In this document: piece by piece, positions 11,161-22,420 of the stretch | Layout of the letters: each line of letters starts with the position of its first letter | Numbering within the stretch: the first letter of the stretch is position 1 | From: Amphiura filiformis | Taxonomy: Eukaryota; Echinodermata; Ophiuroidea; Amphilepidida; Amphiuridae | Reading direction: 5' to 3' | Length of the DNA: 64,000 nucleotides | NCBI RefSeq assembly: GCF_039555335.1 | Contig: NW_027305505.1 | Span: forward strand, 996,001 to 1,060,000 | Program-made: the position numbers and the translations under genes | Notes under the pieces: model-generated | Told to the model about the DNA's origin: nothing | What the model saw: the letters and a program-made list of their open reading frames with translations, nothing else | The model's database searches: none

Positions 11161-12373
11161 TCCCTCATTTCAAATATATAGTTTTGGTTTCTCTTTTGTT
11201 CAGAAACCAAAAAATCAAGGGATTAAAAAGTAGAGCTGATCTGGTCTGCAATCATAACACTATTATGCTGGGAGGACACAGTATAGGGTATATAACCAGA
11301 AGTATACAATAGCCTATTGTGCTAACATAATTATTATCATGATTGATATCGGAAATCTATCCTGAGGACGACAGTTGATGCTCTCTGTCGACGGTAGGTG
11401 GCATATTACACTCACGAGTTCTAAGCCTAGAAATCACATACATGCGCGTATATTGAAGGATGGGGTGGGGTGGGGGACTTGTTTGTTTGTATGAAACATA
11501 AACGATGCATGGAGATGATGTGATTATGAATTAGTTTATTATCCCCGGAAGCACAACCCACACCTCTTTAAGAGGGGGCTCCCCTCCCTATATAACCACA
11601 TCTTCCCTAAATTACCCCTTTCCCCTCCTCCTCCCCTACATTCGATATCTTCATCTCGAGCTCTCCTCCCCTTCTCTTTCACTTCCAATGCTCTCTGTCA
11701 TATGTTTCTCTCTCTCTCTCCCAGCCCATATCCCCCTCGCCCTCCACCCGCCCCCCCACACACACACACACACACACACACCCCACCCACATCACACAAT
11801 CTCTTCTCCCCTCTATCTTCTACTTTTTGCAGTAAAAATTGCTTCAGTAAAAGTCATTAGGTTATTAGAGGTCATATAATGGCCTTCCATCGATTCTGGT
11901 ACATGGGATTAAGGACATGAATCGATTTTGTTTATAGCACCTATACAATTACAATAGTGGCCCTTTTGTAATGTCGAATGAAAATATTTCGACAGTCTAT
12001 ATATTTTCACAGTGAAATCAGCTTAGGCTATTTCGTAGTCTCAAGTCAATGCTTTCAAACTAAATCAATGCTTTCAAATGTAGACTGCTTTGTTCGACTT
12101 CTCTGCTCGTGAATATTGCACTGCGAAATTTAAACATTTCTTTTGTATACTTAGATCAGGTAACTCGCAAATCCTGTAATTTTATTCGTCACACCACTTA
12201 TAAGAAACTGAAACCAAAACCGAAAGTACCTGTCACAAATGTTTAGTTTTAAACAAAAGGTAGAAACAATGAGTTCGATATCTTGTGATTCAAGTGGTTA
12301 GGCACGACAATAGAAAACCACGTGACCAAAACCAAAACCAAAACTAAAACTCAATATTTGAAATGAGGCACTG
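11160..12373 (-). mobile_element. 1.25-kb terminal-inverted-repeat element, copy 3 (inverted)
   Basis: Same element as copies 1 and 2 but in the opposite orientation, from CCCTCATTTCAAATATATAG to the ACCAAAACC run and ATATTTGAAATGAGGCACTG. The interior is more diverged and carries a (CA)n run at about 11757-11782. No transposase frame is visible. The 66-bp satellite resumes immediately after it at the unit position where it left off. Confidence 0.75.
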
Positions 12374-12438
12374 TTTGACCAGACTGACCGAATGATACGC
12401 AGTGGGATCACAGAGAGTGCAATGATAGCTCTTACAAT
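12373..12438. repeat. Single 66-bp satellite unit between element copies
   Basis: One complete unit, from TGTTTGACCAGACTGACCGA to AGCTCTTACAAT, joins copies 3 and 4. Both copies start at the same position of the unit, so element plus unit appears to have been duplicated together. Confidence 0.8.
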
Positions 12439-12998
12439 CCCTCATTTCAAATATATAGTTTTGGTTTCTCTATTGTTCAGAAACCAAAAATCAAGTGATT
12501 AAAATTCGGAGATGAACTGGTTTGCAATCATGACACTATTGTACTGGGAGGACACAAGAGGTTATATATAACCAAAAGTATAATGGCTTATAACCATACG
12601 TATATAATAGCCTATTGTGCTAACATTTTCATTATCGGATATCTATCAACGCGGGCGACAGTTGCTCTCTTCCGTAGGTGGCACACTTTCATGACACCTT
12701 ATAATTACACCCGAGTTCTATATACGAGGCCTACATGTAGAAATCATGTGCATATATTGCGGGGGGTGTTTTGTTTATTTGTCTGAAATATAAACAATGC
12801 ATGATGATGTAGATGATTTTGATTATGAATTAGATTATTCCCCGGAAAGCACAACCCATACCTATGTTCCCTCCGCCACCTATATAATACCTCCTCCTCC
12901 CCCTCCCCACACTCGATATCGACTCTTCCCTATTATTCCACTCCACTCTTGAGCTCCCCTAGGCCCTCTCCCCCTCCTTCCTTTCCCACTTCCAATGC
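12439..12998 (-). mobile_element. 1.25-kb terminal-inverted-repeat element, copy 4 (truncated)
   Basis: Starts CCCTCATTTCAAATATATAG and follows copy 3 up to the phrase CACTTCCAATGC at about 12998, where sequence of a Penelope-like element begins. The other terminal repeat is absent. Confidence 0.7.
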
Positions 12999-13560
12999 AT
13001 GGAAAAATCATGGTTTTTCTACTGCTATGAAACCCCACCGTACCATCCGCAGTATGCTTGTTCACCCGAAGGACAAACTCCTCCCGCAACAAAAAGCAGA
13101 GGCGATCTATGAAATCCCCTGCGGGGACTGTGCTGGCACTTACATCGGAGAAACCGGCCGTCCTTTCGGTGTTCGCCTCAAAGAACACCAAAAAGAGGTG
13201 GAGAAACTAAGCCCTACACACGAGCCAGCCGCAAGTCATCAATTACAGACATTCACAAGTCAGCTATCACCGATCACGTTGCCTCGACAAACTATACCAT
13301 CAATTGGGAGGACTCAAAAGTCATCGATAGAGAAGCTGACAAGACCACCAGATGGCTGAAAGAAGCCATCTGGATTCGCCGAAAAGGAAAAGACACTCTA
13401 AACAAGGACGAGGGGGCCTACTCACTCAACAACATCTTTGACCAACTCATCACGCCCTCTATAGCGGTTCCTGTTGCCTATAAAAGGAAGCAGTCAGATG
13501 TGATGAGTTGCCAGTCTGATGAAACCACTAGTGTAGTGGTGAAACGTCACTAAAATGTGA
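12999..13560 (+). pseudogene. Penelope-like element 3' fragment: GIY-YIG endonuclease
   Basis: The frame starting near 13015 encodes a Penelope-type C-terminal region: MLVHPKDK, then IYEIPCGDCAGTYIGETGR, the GIY-YIG nuclease core with Tyr and Arg/Glu context. A frameshift at about 13210 moves the reading frame. It continues with INWEDSKVIDREAD and WIRRKGKDTLNKDEGAYSL, the usual Penelope tail, to a stop at 13551. GIY-YIG nicks the target for insertion in canonical Penelope-like elements. The reverse transcriptase part is missing, so this is a 5'-truncated copy. Confidence 0.88.
13516..13548 (+). ncRNA. Hammerhead-ribozyme-like core in Penelope-like element
   Basis: CTGATGA (13516-13522) is followed by a 7-bp stem ACCACTA/TAGTGGT with a GTG loop and then GAAA (13541-13544) and CGTC. 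This is the conserved half of a hammerhead catalytic core. Minimal hammerhead motifs have been reported in Penelope-like elements. A conventional stem III and a clear stem I were not found, so activity is unproven. Confidence 0.5.
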
Positions 13561-13814
13561 GTTTAACATCTTCATTTTTATTGATTTGTACAAAAAGAAA
13601 TATGTCAACAATTAAATGTAGTGATGACAAAAGGAACTGATTGTGTGCAACCTACAGGTCAGTGAACTGAGGGTAAGAAGAAAACCGAGTATTATAACAG
13701 GATTAACACATGCAACTGAAGAGGGTAAATAATCAATTTTGTTACGCAATACTGGTGTCAATTCCAAGCTGGAAGCTAGTGTTCTGGTAGCAGGTAGGCA
13801 AGCCACACCTACTC
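13561..13814. other. Unassigned sequence
   Basis: No gene, repeat unit or motif recognised between the Penelope-like fragment and the 3' tail of the following LINE. Confidence 0.5.
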
Positions 13815-14163
13815 AGTTTCAGTTTCAGTTTATTTTTTAAAAAAATGATCATATAAATCGAAAACAAACGCAATTAATGGAGGGATGACCAAAAAAGAGC
13901 ACAAGGCTCATACAAGTTTGGCCACCCTGGAAGAAATTTATGAGAGAGCTAACTTAAAATACTACGTGCAGAGACAAGAGACATTATAAAGCGACATAAC
14001 TACAATGTGCAAAACGAGACAGGACAACACATGTGAGACAGACAAGTATGTTGGCTATGGCAATAATAATCATGATAATAAAAAAATGGTTTACGAGACA
14101 CAATTCAAAAAAATATTGATTGAAAATCAACATGATCAATATGTAAATCCCCAAGCAATCTGA

Positions 14164-15693
14164 TTACAACTCATATTGTGATACAAGATAATCTTTATAC
14201 AGGTTACTAAAACATTTAACGGTGTTACAGTTACGAATATTGAGATCAATAGCACTCCAACTTAATGGACCCTGTCTTTTAATTGTATTATTTGCAAGAT
14301 CTGTTCTGAAGTTGTGAGGTCTATACAGTTCAGCTGACCTGGTTCCATAAGAATGGAAGGTATTACTCTTCTTAAAATAATCAGTGAAAATATTTGGGAG
14401 TAAGCCACTTTTGAACTTATACATAAAGAGGGAAATTTGATATTTGTAAATATCAAAAACTGTAAGTGTATTTAATCTCTTAAACAAAGGTTGTGTGTTT
14501 GCAAGGTAATGTGAGTTGGTACATAAACGGACAATTTTCTTTTGTTTGAGATAAATAGAATGTAAATTGCAATTATTCTTGTCGGCCCAAATGATATTAC
14601 AATATTGAATATGTGGTAAAACCAAACTAGAATAAAGAGAAAATAACATTGAGCCAGAAAGTATGTGTTTAATACGATAAAGGATACCTGAATACTTCGA
14701 AACAATATTTGTAATATAAGTGTTATGTTGATTCCATGTTAGAGAATCATCAAGCATTATCCCGAGAAATTTTGTGTGAGAGGCCCTTGAGATAGGTTTG
14801 TTTTCAATATTTATTGAAATGGTGTCTGGATACGTTAAACGTGTGTTGTGTTTGTTTTTAAATAACATATACGTGGTCTTTTTAATATTAAGGGAAAGTT
14901 TGTTTACTTTGAGCCATGTGGAAATTTTTGTAAGTTCGATATTAGCTGAATGTATGAGGTGATTGAGATTTTTATGTGAAGCCAATAAATTAGTGTCATC
15001 AGCATAGATGACAAATGAGAAGAAATTACTTGCAAACACAATGTCATTTATATATAAAATGAATAATAAGGGGCCTAAGATCGAGCCCTGTGGAACTCCA
15101 CAACTTGTATTCAAATGAATTGATTTACGATGATTAAAGTTAACGTACTAGGACCTATCAGTAAGGTAACTCCTGAACCAATCGAAGGCATTCCCACGAA
15201 TACCGTAATGAGCGAGTTTCGAGAAAAGAATATCATGGTTAACCGTGTCGAATGCCTTCGAGAGGTCCAGGAAGATACCAAGGGCGTGATTTTTGTTATC
15301 GAGATCGTTAACAATTTTATTGTAGACTTCCATGATGGCCATAGATGTGAAACGGTTAGAACGAAAACCAAATTGGGAGTTATGAAGTAGATTAAATCGG
15401 GAAATAAAATTGTACAACCTCTTGTGTACCAAGCGCTCAAGAACTTTTGAAAAAGCAGGAAGAACTGAAATTGGACTATAATTGGAAGAATCGTGGCGAT
15501 CACCATCTTTAAAAATGGGAACAACTTTAGCGATCTTGAGTTGGTGGGGAACAAAACCAGAAGACAGGGATAAATTAAAAATGTGGACAAGTGGGGTTGC
15601 GATTGAGGTGCTGACTGTTTTAATAACCTCAACTTTGATTTCATCGTGACCACTGCTTGCACCAGGCTTCATTGCCATACAAAGATTGACCAC
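14164..15693 (-). pseudogene. LINE reverse transcriptase domain
   Basis: Two frames in the same phase (15693-15148 and 15114-14164) separated only by a TAG at 15148-15150. The first carries the PNYxPIS-like block (NYSPISVLPAFSKVLERLV) and LDLSKAFDTVNHDIL with the first catalytic aspartate. The second starts with GVPQGSILGPLLFILYIND and has the catalytic YADD at residues 37-40, then the thumb and C-terminal domain (LYSSLVLPHIQYCNIIW). The enzyme copies element RNA at the nicked target. It would be inactive because of the stop, unless that is read through. Confidence 0.9.
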
Positions 15694-16569
15694 TTCATCG
15701 AAGTTGGTGGGTGAAAAAAAAGTGAGTTAACAGGAGAATGAGCATTGATTAAAAATTCACGAAAATCAGTATTTGGTTGTGGAATTTTGCTAGCTAATTT
15801 AGATCCAATATTAACAAAATATGAATTGAAATGATCTGCAATATGCTGAGAATCCGAAGTTGAAACGTTATTGATGTTAAACATGGTTGGAAGATCAAGC
15901 CTATGTTGGCGACCTAGAATAGAATTTAAAATATTCCAAGTTCGGTTTGAGTTATTTTTACAATTCTCTAGTTTCTCAGCGTAGTAGTCTTTTTTGGAAG
16001 ACCTAATGATAGAAGTCAGTCGATTGCGATAAACATGATAATTCGTTTTATTAGACTCTGTTGGATGACCGACATACTTTCTGTAAAGTTTTTCCTTTCG
16101 AACAATAGATTTAAGGACAGCTGTTGTAATCCACGGTTTGCGAGGAGTTCGACGACTACTGGAACTACTAGAGCGAGACGATTTCAAGGGAAAATGAATG
16201 TTATATAAATCAGAAAATTTATTAAGAAACGCCATGTAGGCAGGCTCACAAGAACCTATGTTTTCAACAAAATTCCAATCAACCAGTTTTAAATGATTCT
16301 GAAAATTTCGGATTCTATTTTGATTAATTAATCGATATGTAGTATGCTGGTGGTGGTGTGGGTGTGTAAGTGGAGTGGATTTGGTAATTTGAAAAATAGG
16401 ATAATGATCAGTTAAGCCTCTGACGAAAATACCAGATTTTATTGTATGTGTGAGGACGTTTGTAAAACTATTGTCAAGTAAAGAAGCGGTAGTGGGTGTT
16501 ATTCTAGTAGGCCTGTCAATCAGAGGGTGCATATAATTATTGTAAATAATATTGAGAAAATCATTAATT
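15669..16569 (-). pseudogene. LINE endonuclease C-terminal part and linker
   Basis: The frame reads out of the MITE end and encodes HPLIDRPTRIT, a DNSFTN-like block and GLTDHYPIFQ, which are the late motifs of the AP-type endonuclease (the SDH-like catalytic histidine is in TDHYP). Basic and serine-rich linker sequence and the region before the reverse transcriptase follow. The frame shifts relative to the next one at a run of eight A on the plus strand (about 15713-15720). The endonuclease nicks target DNA for target-primed reverse transcription. Confidence 0.85.
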
Positions 16570-16820
16570 GTGATGCGATCAAGCAAAATCAGTCGGAACT
16601 CGGAAAAATTAAATTTTCAGTTTCTTATAGGATAATAGAAAGCATTTACAAAGCTGGATCTTGCAGAAAACCCCATTGAAATTGAACAACCAGTTCCAAA
16701 GATATGAGCAATTAAAGAGTTTCCAAAACAATAGGAAACAAAAGGAAATATTTCCTTTGTTTGGCTATATCTCAAAATCAATATTTGCGAGTTCCGACTG
16801 ATTTTGCTTGATCGCATCAC
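16570..16820. mobile_element. 251-bp MITE inside the LINE endonuclease
   Basis: Perfect 33-bp terminal inverted repeats (16570-16602 and 16788-16820, tip GTGATGCGATCAAGC), flanked by AATT on both sides (16566-16569 and 16821-16824). Removing the element and one AATT restores the endonuclease reading frame context. No coding capacity. The superfamily is undetermined. Confidence 0.9.
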
Positions 16821-16824
16821 AATT

Positions 16825-16967
16825 GTGTTATTGTTAGTATACTGTAATAGATCAAAATTAAAATCGCCAGAAATATAACACTGCTTATTTTCACACGACA
16901 TTTTAGCAACACAACTTTCCAAGTATTGACCTTCATTTAACATTGCCCAATTTTTGATGTATTTCAC
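16825..16967 (-). pseudogene. LINE endonuclease, middle part
   Basis: Encodes CYISGDFNFDLLQYTNNNT, the GDFN block with a catalytic Asp/Asn pair, upstream of the MITE. Further upstream, similarity fades by about 16970, the 5' truncation point of the element. Confidence 0.85.
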
Positions 16968-17099
16968 CCCAGAGCGTCCTACAATATCCGCCTCGTTATG
17001 ATTTTTATATCCTACACCACAAGACCTTGTGACTTTGTATATATAGTCGCTGGGCGGCGTGACTTATATAAAAGCTATTATAGAGATTAATTTGTTTTG

Positions 17100-17160
17100 T
17101 CCTTGGTTAGCTCCCTCGCCTCTTACGCAGGCGGTCGGGGTTCAATCACCGACTATGTCA
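17100..17160 (+). repeat. tRNA-like sequence (degenerate)
   Basis: Contains TTGGTTAGCTCCCTCGCC, then an anticodon-like hairpin CGCCT/AGGCG with a seven-base loop CTTACGC, then GGGGTTCAATCACC resembling a T arm. The T stem is imperfect and no acceptor stem closes, so it is a tRNA relic or the head of a SINE rather than a gene. Confidence 0.4.
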
Positions 17161-17173
17161 GTAATATTTTTTC

Positions 17174-17174
<1 letters not shown>

Positions 17175-17270
<96 letters not shown>

Positions 17271-17272
17271 AT
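17175..17272. repeat. (GTA)n microsatellite
   Basis: About 30 GTA/AGT triplets with two GTGGTG interruptions, followed by ATGGTCCTTAA. The same microsatellite-plus-flank pair occurs in reverse at 23563-23664. The poly-valine frame here is not a gene. Confidence 0.95.
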
Positions 17273-17285
17273 GGTCCTTAATGTG

Positions 17286-17432
17286 AATTGTCCGCTAATG
17301 CTCAATAGATGTCCTTATACGTCAACATATGTCCTCTGATAGGCAATGCATTGACGTAAGTGGACCTTTTTGCATTGCCTATTAGCGGACATATGTTGAC
17401 GTAAAGGGACATATATTGGCTATAAGCGGACA
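17286..17432. repeat. Foldback repeat with GTCAACATATGTCC motif
   Basis: Arms of about 60 bp (17286-17350 and 17371-17432, roughly four fifths identical when one is reversed). The best part is ACGTCAACATATGTCC against GGACATATGTTGACGT. A further partial copy (AGAGGACATCTATTG) is at about 17456, and related phrases occur at 22960-23020. Confidence 0.7.
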
Positions 17433-17730
17433 TTTTCATAGAAACGTCAGTGATCAGAGGACATCTATTGCGCATAAGGGGCCAAAGGTTATGCGTCCTA
17501 AAACACCATGCATTTCAATCACAGCGCCCTCTGTTGTCACAACGTGAAAACTGCAAAACACGGGTTATATTGAGGGGGTGTAGTGTGTGGTTACAGGGGG
17601 TGCGTATACGTGTGTATTCGTTGCTTTGGTTGATAGGCGTAGGCTTATTCGTGTTTCGGGGTGTGGGTGAAGTAATAAGGTGGGGATGGGTATGAGGTGG
17701 GTGTGGATGAGTGTAAATATTCTGATGTGT

Positions 17731-17757
17731 TGGTGAGGTCAGTGGTAGAGTGCGCTC
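17731..17757 (+). repeat. tRNA 5'-half-like fragment
   Basis: GAGGTCAGTGGTAGAGTGCGCTC matches the D-arm/A-box region of a tRNA, but no T arm follows. Nearby, GCCCCAATT (about 17814) and AATTGGGGC (about 17892) form an inverted pair. Confidence 0.35.
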
Positions 17758-17909
17758 TTTTGTAAAATTGTTTAATTTTTACGTTTGATAAAAATAAAAA
17801 TGAGAATATTTTGCCCCAATTTGTATGATTTTTTTTATTGTGTATTGCACAATTCCAATACGTAATACACGTTTAAAAGCAGGCTGGTGAAGAATTGGGG
17901 CATTGTTAT

Positions 17910-18790
<881 letters not shown>

Positions 18791-20427
18791 TAGTTTATAT
18801 AATGAAATATTTAACAAGGGTTTTAACGGTGGGTAACTTTGTCTGTATAAAGAAAAATGCACATGTATCAGAAGTAAAATACAAACACACACTTTAAACT
18901 TTATAAACTTGGCTACTTAGAAATTAATGTTCTTGAAGAGATTTTAGAGCCAAAAAGGGAGGAGTTAAACATCAATTACATTTGTAAATAAAACAGGTCT
19001 GTAAATATGGTAAAAGGTAATTTTCATAGGACTTCATATCTGACTTTTGGGTGCTTGCCTTAAAATAATTACAGTAAAAGGAAATAACTTCAGCTCATAG
19101 GAGTAACTTTGGTAGCTCTTTGTATGTTCAGGTCTTATAAATTCGACTCTAAATCTATTTAATTACTTTTAAAGAAAGAATTATGCTTCTTTAATTCTTA
19201 ATTTCAGGGCTAAAAGTGACCTGCAAAAAAGTGCCAAAGGGACCTCTTCTTGCCATCAAAGTTTGACTACCGATAAAAAGTTATAAATAGCCCCTTATTT
19301 GAGTCTGCTCCATATTAAAACACTTCGCATGATTCAACCTTTCTCACGAACAGGCTTGATTCTACAGTTTCACTAATCACTATTGTGAAATAAAGCAAAT
19401 GGAATCTTCCCCACCCTATAATTACACTTTTGGTTAGGATATTATACCTATAACCATGACCTATGGCTTTTTTGCTAATCAACTCATTTTACAAAATCAA
19501 GAATGTGTAATAATTAGCAATTAAAACAACTATTAAATAAGATTTGTCCTAGATTAGGCCGAAGTTATGGATTCTTAATCTGAACATACGCCCTTCATTG
19601 TAATGCTATAAGTGCCCCTCCAACAGTAGACTGCCTTTACATGATAATGAAAATCATATTTTATTCTAACTTAAACTTTAATTCTTAATTATACACATTT
19701 GTATTCATGTTTTTCATAAGCACGATTTTCCTTTTCCAAAAATGTGCTCCAAACTATATAAAAGTGTGAGAAATATCCACGCGGATACGAAGTAAAAAAA
19801 AATTGTGTACCTTTTTTTCTATCTTGCGTTTTGTGAGTTCTCGCCCTTCTGTGCATGTATAGGCCTACAAACCAGACCTTCAATACACTTTGATCATGTC
19901 ATCGCCCCGGGTCATCACATCATTTTAGTGCACAGTCCTCACTGCTATTGTGATATTATGTAGGCCTATACAGTATAATACTGTAATATAGCCTTTATAC
20001 TAGACGACAGTCTCATTAGGCATAATACGTAACAATTTTAAATTGAGGTATATTTCAAGATGAAAAAAACAAAAATCAGACTTTGTTTTTACTACATTCA
20101 CAATCGCTTCTACACATATTGCTCTTTTAACCTCCCCCTCTTATTTTTTAAATTAAACATAAACTCTTCGTGCGCGTACATTAACAGTCATCATTTTAAA
20201 GTCCTCGCCAAATGAAAGTTACAAGCTATTTCATAACCTCTATTACAGATTGGACCTATAGAATTTAGCCTTTAAAAATAAATCATGCTCTGCACGCACT
20301 TGTTTGCCATTTTTGTTACCCCGACAATTTGCTTGACGTGTCTTACTATTTTTTTTGTACACAGCTTCAGTAATAATAAAACAGGAATTATTATTGCTTT
20401 GTCTCTAAATGTACACTATGAAATAAT
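18791..20427. other. AT-rich sequence without recognised genes
   Basis: No recognisable coding region. It contains two TAGGCCTA palindromes (about 19860 and 19960). Short frames here show no family features. Confidence 0.5.
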
Positions 20428-21086
20428 CATAATTCGTCGTCCGTATTCCATAGTGGCGTATAGTGGGGCGCCGCGAATAAACAACTTTTCGAGAAAATCG
20501 GGTTTGAAGAAATGTCAATTTAAAATCGAGTTGTGTAAATCAGACATTCATTATATTTTGTAAATGATGTGAAATTTCTGTAGTAAACTAAATAGATTTT
20601 ATTGTTATATACTTTTCAAGGGAGATAGATACATACTATTGCTGGCAAACTGACAATAAAACTATACGTCACTATGGAAAACGAACAAAACGCAATACCC
20701 TAACCTTACGATAACCGTACGCCACCTCGGTCGCCGTGTAATCCCTATGGCGTTACTTTTCGTCGTTCGTATTCCATAGTGGCGTATAGGTCCGATACGC
20801 GTACGCCACTATGACATACGATGTTTTTCATTTTTGCCGATATTTCATAATTATAAAATGTGTATAAAAAGTGGCGTATGGTCGATACGCCACTATGGAA
20901 TACAAAAATGTCACTTTGTAACTATACGCCACATTTAATTAATTAATTACTAATTAATTAGCTAATTATGCCTGATGAGACTTTAAAAAAATGAAAGAGA
21001 ACATCATTAAAAACATATGTGCCAATTTTCAAAAAAATGACCAAAAATCACTATACGCCACTATGGAATACAGCCGACGAATTATG
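20428..21086. mobile_element. 659-bp inverted-repeat element built from a repeated 20-bp motif
   Basis: Ends CATAATTCGTCG and CGACGAATTATG form terminal inverted repeats of about 38 bp that include TATTCCATAGTGGCGTATAG. The same motif recurs inside in both orientations (about 20766, 20807, 20870, 20893 and 20925). No transposase. The target duplication is not clear. Confidence 0.75.
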
Positions 21087-21694
21087 CCTATTATGTACCA
21101 GTATAGGCTACAGTATAGTAATTGAACATTCTGTTCTTCAAAACATGTGTAAGGCACTTTAACATGTTTAATAGGGAACATACCCCGGCTGGAGTGAATG
21201 AGTTGGGCGCCATCATGTGATGATCCCAAAATGCATATGCATTTAGGAAAAATGTCTGGGATCCTAGATTAACTAGCGTATTAGATTTCGGTCATGCGGA
21301 TTCTACAAACGCGTTTCTAAAAATACTAATGCGATTAGGCCTATATTACATACCTTATATAAAAGCAGGCCTAAAGTGGCTTTACCGTAACAGTTACAAA
21401 ATCAAAATGCAAACCAATAAAAACAAATGTACAATGTAGGCCTTAAAGAAACCCACTATAGTATAGTGACAGTAATATATCCCAAAATAATTTCAAGGTT
21501 TTATATTTTTAAAGTATAGGCGTTTTTATAGTCATAATTCATTTAGTTATCTTAAAGGGGATTTATGTTAGTTAAATAGATTATGGATTTTACTCGAGCT
21601 TATGTGAAATATCGCCCCTTTTGTGCATCCAGGTAAAAAACAATAACATTTTTAGTGTAAATGGGATTAATTAACATAGGCCTATTTATAGCAA
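21087..21694. other. Unassigned AT-rich sequence
   Basis: No gene seen. One TAGGCCTA-type motif lies near its end. Confidence 0.4.
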
Positions 21695-22420
21695 GGTTTA
21701 CATACGCTGCCCGTCCTCCTAATCCACTTGGCACCAATAGCGTATAGACCTATACAGTAATGATTAATTACATAATTACTGCTTTCTATAGTATAGATAG
21801 TAATAATGAATTGAATGATTACTGTCAGTATAATAACAATAATAACATACATACTTCTTCTTCAGTATAATTATTCTATTATGACTGTCTTCAGGAGATA
21901 GTAAGAATACATTAAATAATTACTGTCTCCGGTAGATAGCAATATACAATTGATTACTGTATTCAATAGATAACGATATCAATATTGTCTTCAGTAGATA
22001 GTGACTCCAAATGACGCTGCTCCACGAAGGGACCTTAATTAGTCTGTCTTCAAAGTGACCACAAATGACTACTGACGCCACAGTTACCCTAAACTTACTC
22101 CCAGAATTAATTAAATAGGGCCTAATTGCCGTCTCCAGTAGATTGCCATATAAATTACCTAACAACTGTCTTCAGTAGATAGCAATAATAAATTGCATAA
22201 TTTCGATGACACCAAATGACCCTGCTCCACAAAGTTACCATACGCCGATAAAAGTTGCATAATTACTGTTTTAAACATTAATGAATAATTTCATAATTGC
22301 TGTCAGCAGTAATAACATTAACACATTTGCATAATTTGCAAGCTAATACGTACTAAAATTCACGAATGGTTTACATGCTGAACCTGTCCTCCTACTTTAC
22401 ATGGGACCAATGGCGTAGTG
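21695..22420. repeat. Degenerate CTGTCTTCAGTAGATAG array between two direct repeats
   Basis: About seven diverged occurrences of CTGTCTTCAGTAGATAGCAA lie at 21885-22190. The block is bordered by two similar stretches (21695-21745 and 22368-22420), each with GGTTTACAT, GTCCTCCTA, ACCAATNGCGTA. CAAATGACNCTGCTCCAC also occurs twice (22010 and 22210). It reads as an old tandem duplication. Confidence 0.6.

Larger units (their letters stand above)
13815..16970 (-). mobile_element. Non-LTR retrotransposon (CR1/Jockey group), 5'-truncated
   Basis: A minus-strand LINE. Its 3' end is marked by an (AAACTG)n tail (read as CAGTTTCAGTTTCAGTTTAT on the plus strand at about 13815), a roughly 330-bp 3' untranslated region, the reverse transcriptase frames (14164-15693), a linker, and part of an AP endonuclease (to about 16967). 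The start of the endonuclease and any ORF1 are missing. Damage is light: one in-frame stop, one frameshift in an A run, and one MITE insertion. Short tandem 3' tails are known in several LINE clades of this group. The exact clade needs a phylogeny. Confidence 0.88.

Noticed and set aside
10874-11312. Proteins with internal repeats on both strands
   Set aside because: They reflect the 66-bp satellite, whose length is a multiple of three and so stays open in several frames.
15111-15662. 183-codon minus-strand frame overlapping the LINE RT
   Set aside because: It is in an alternative frame to the one that carries the RT motifs; no features of its own.
17097-17339. Poly-valine protein
   Set aside because: Translation of the (GTA)n microsatellite.
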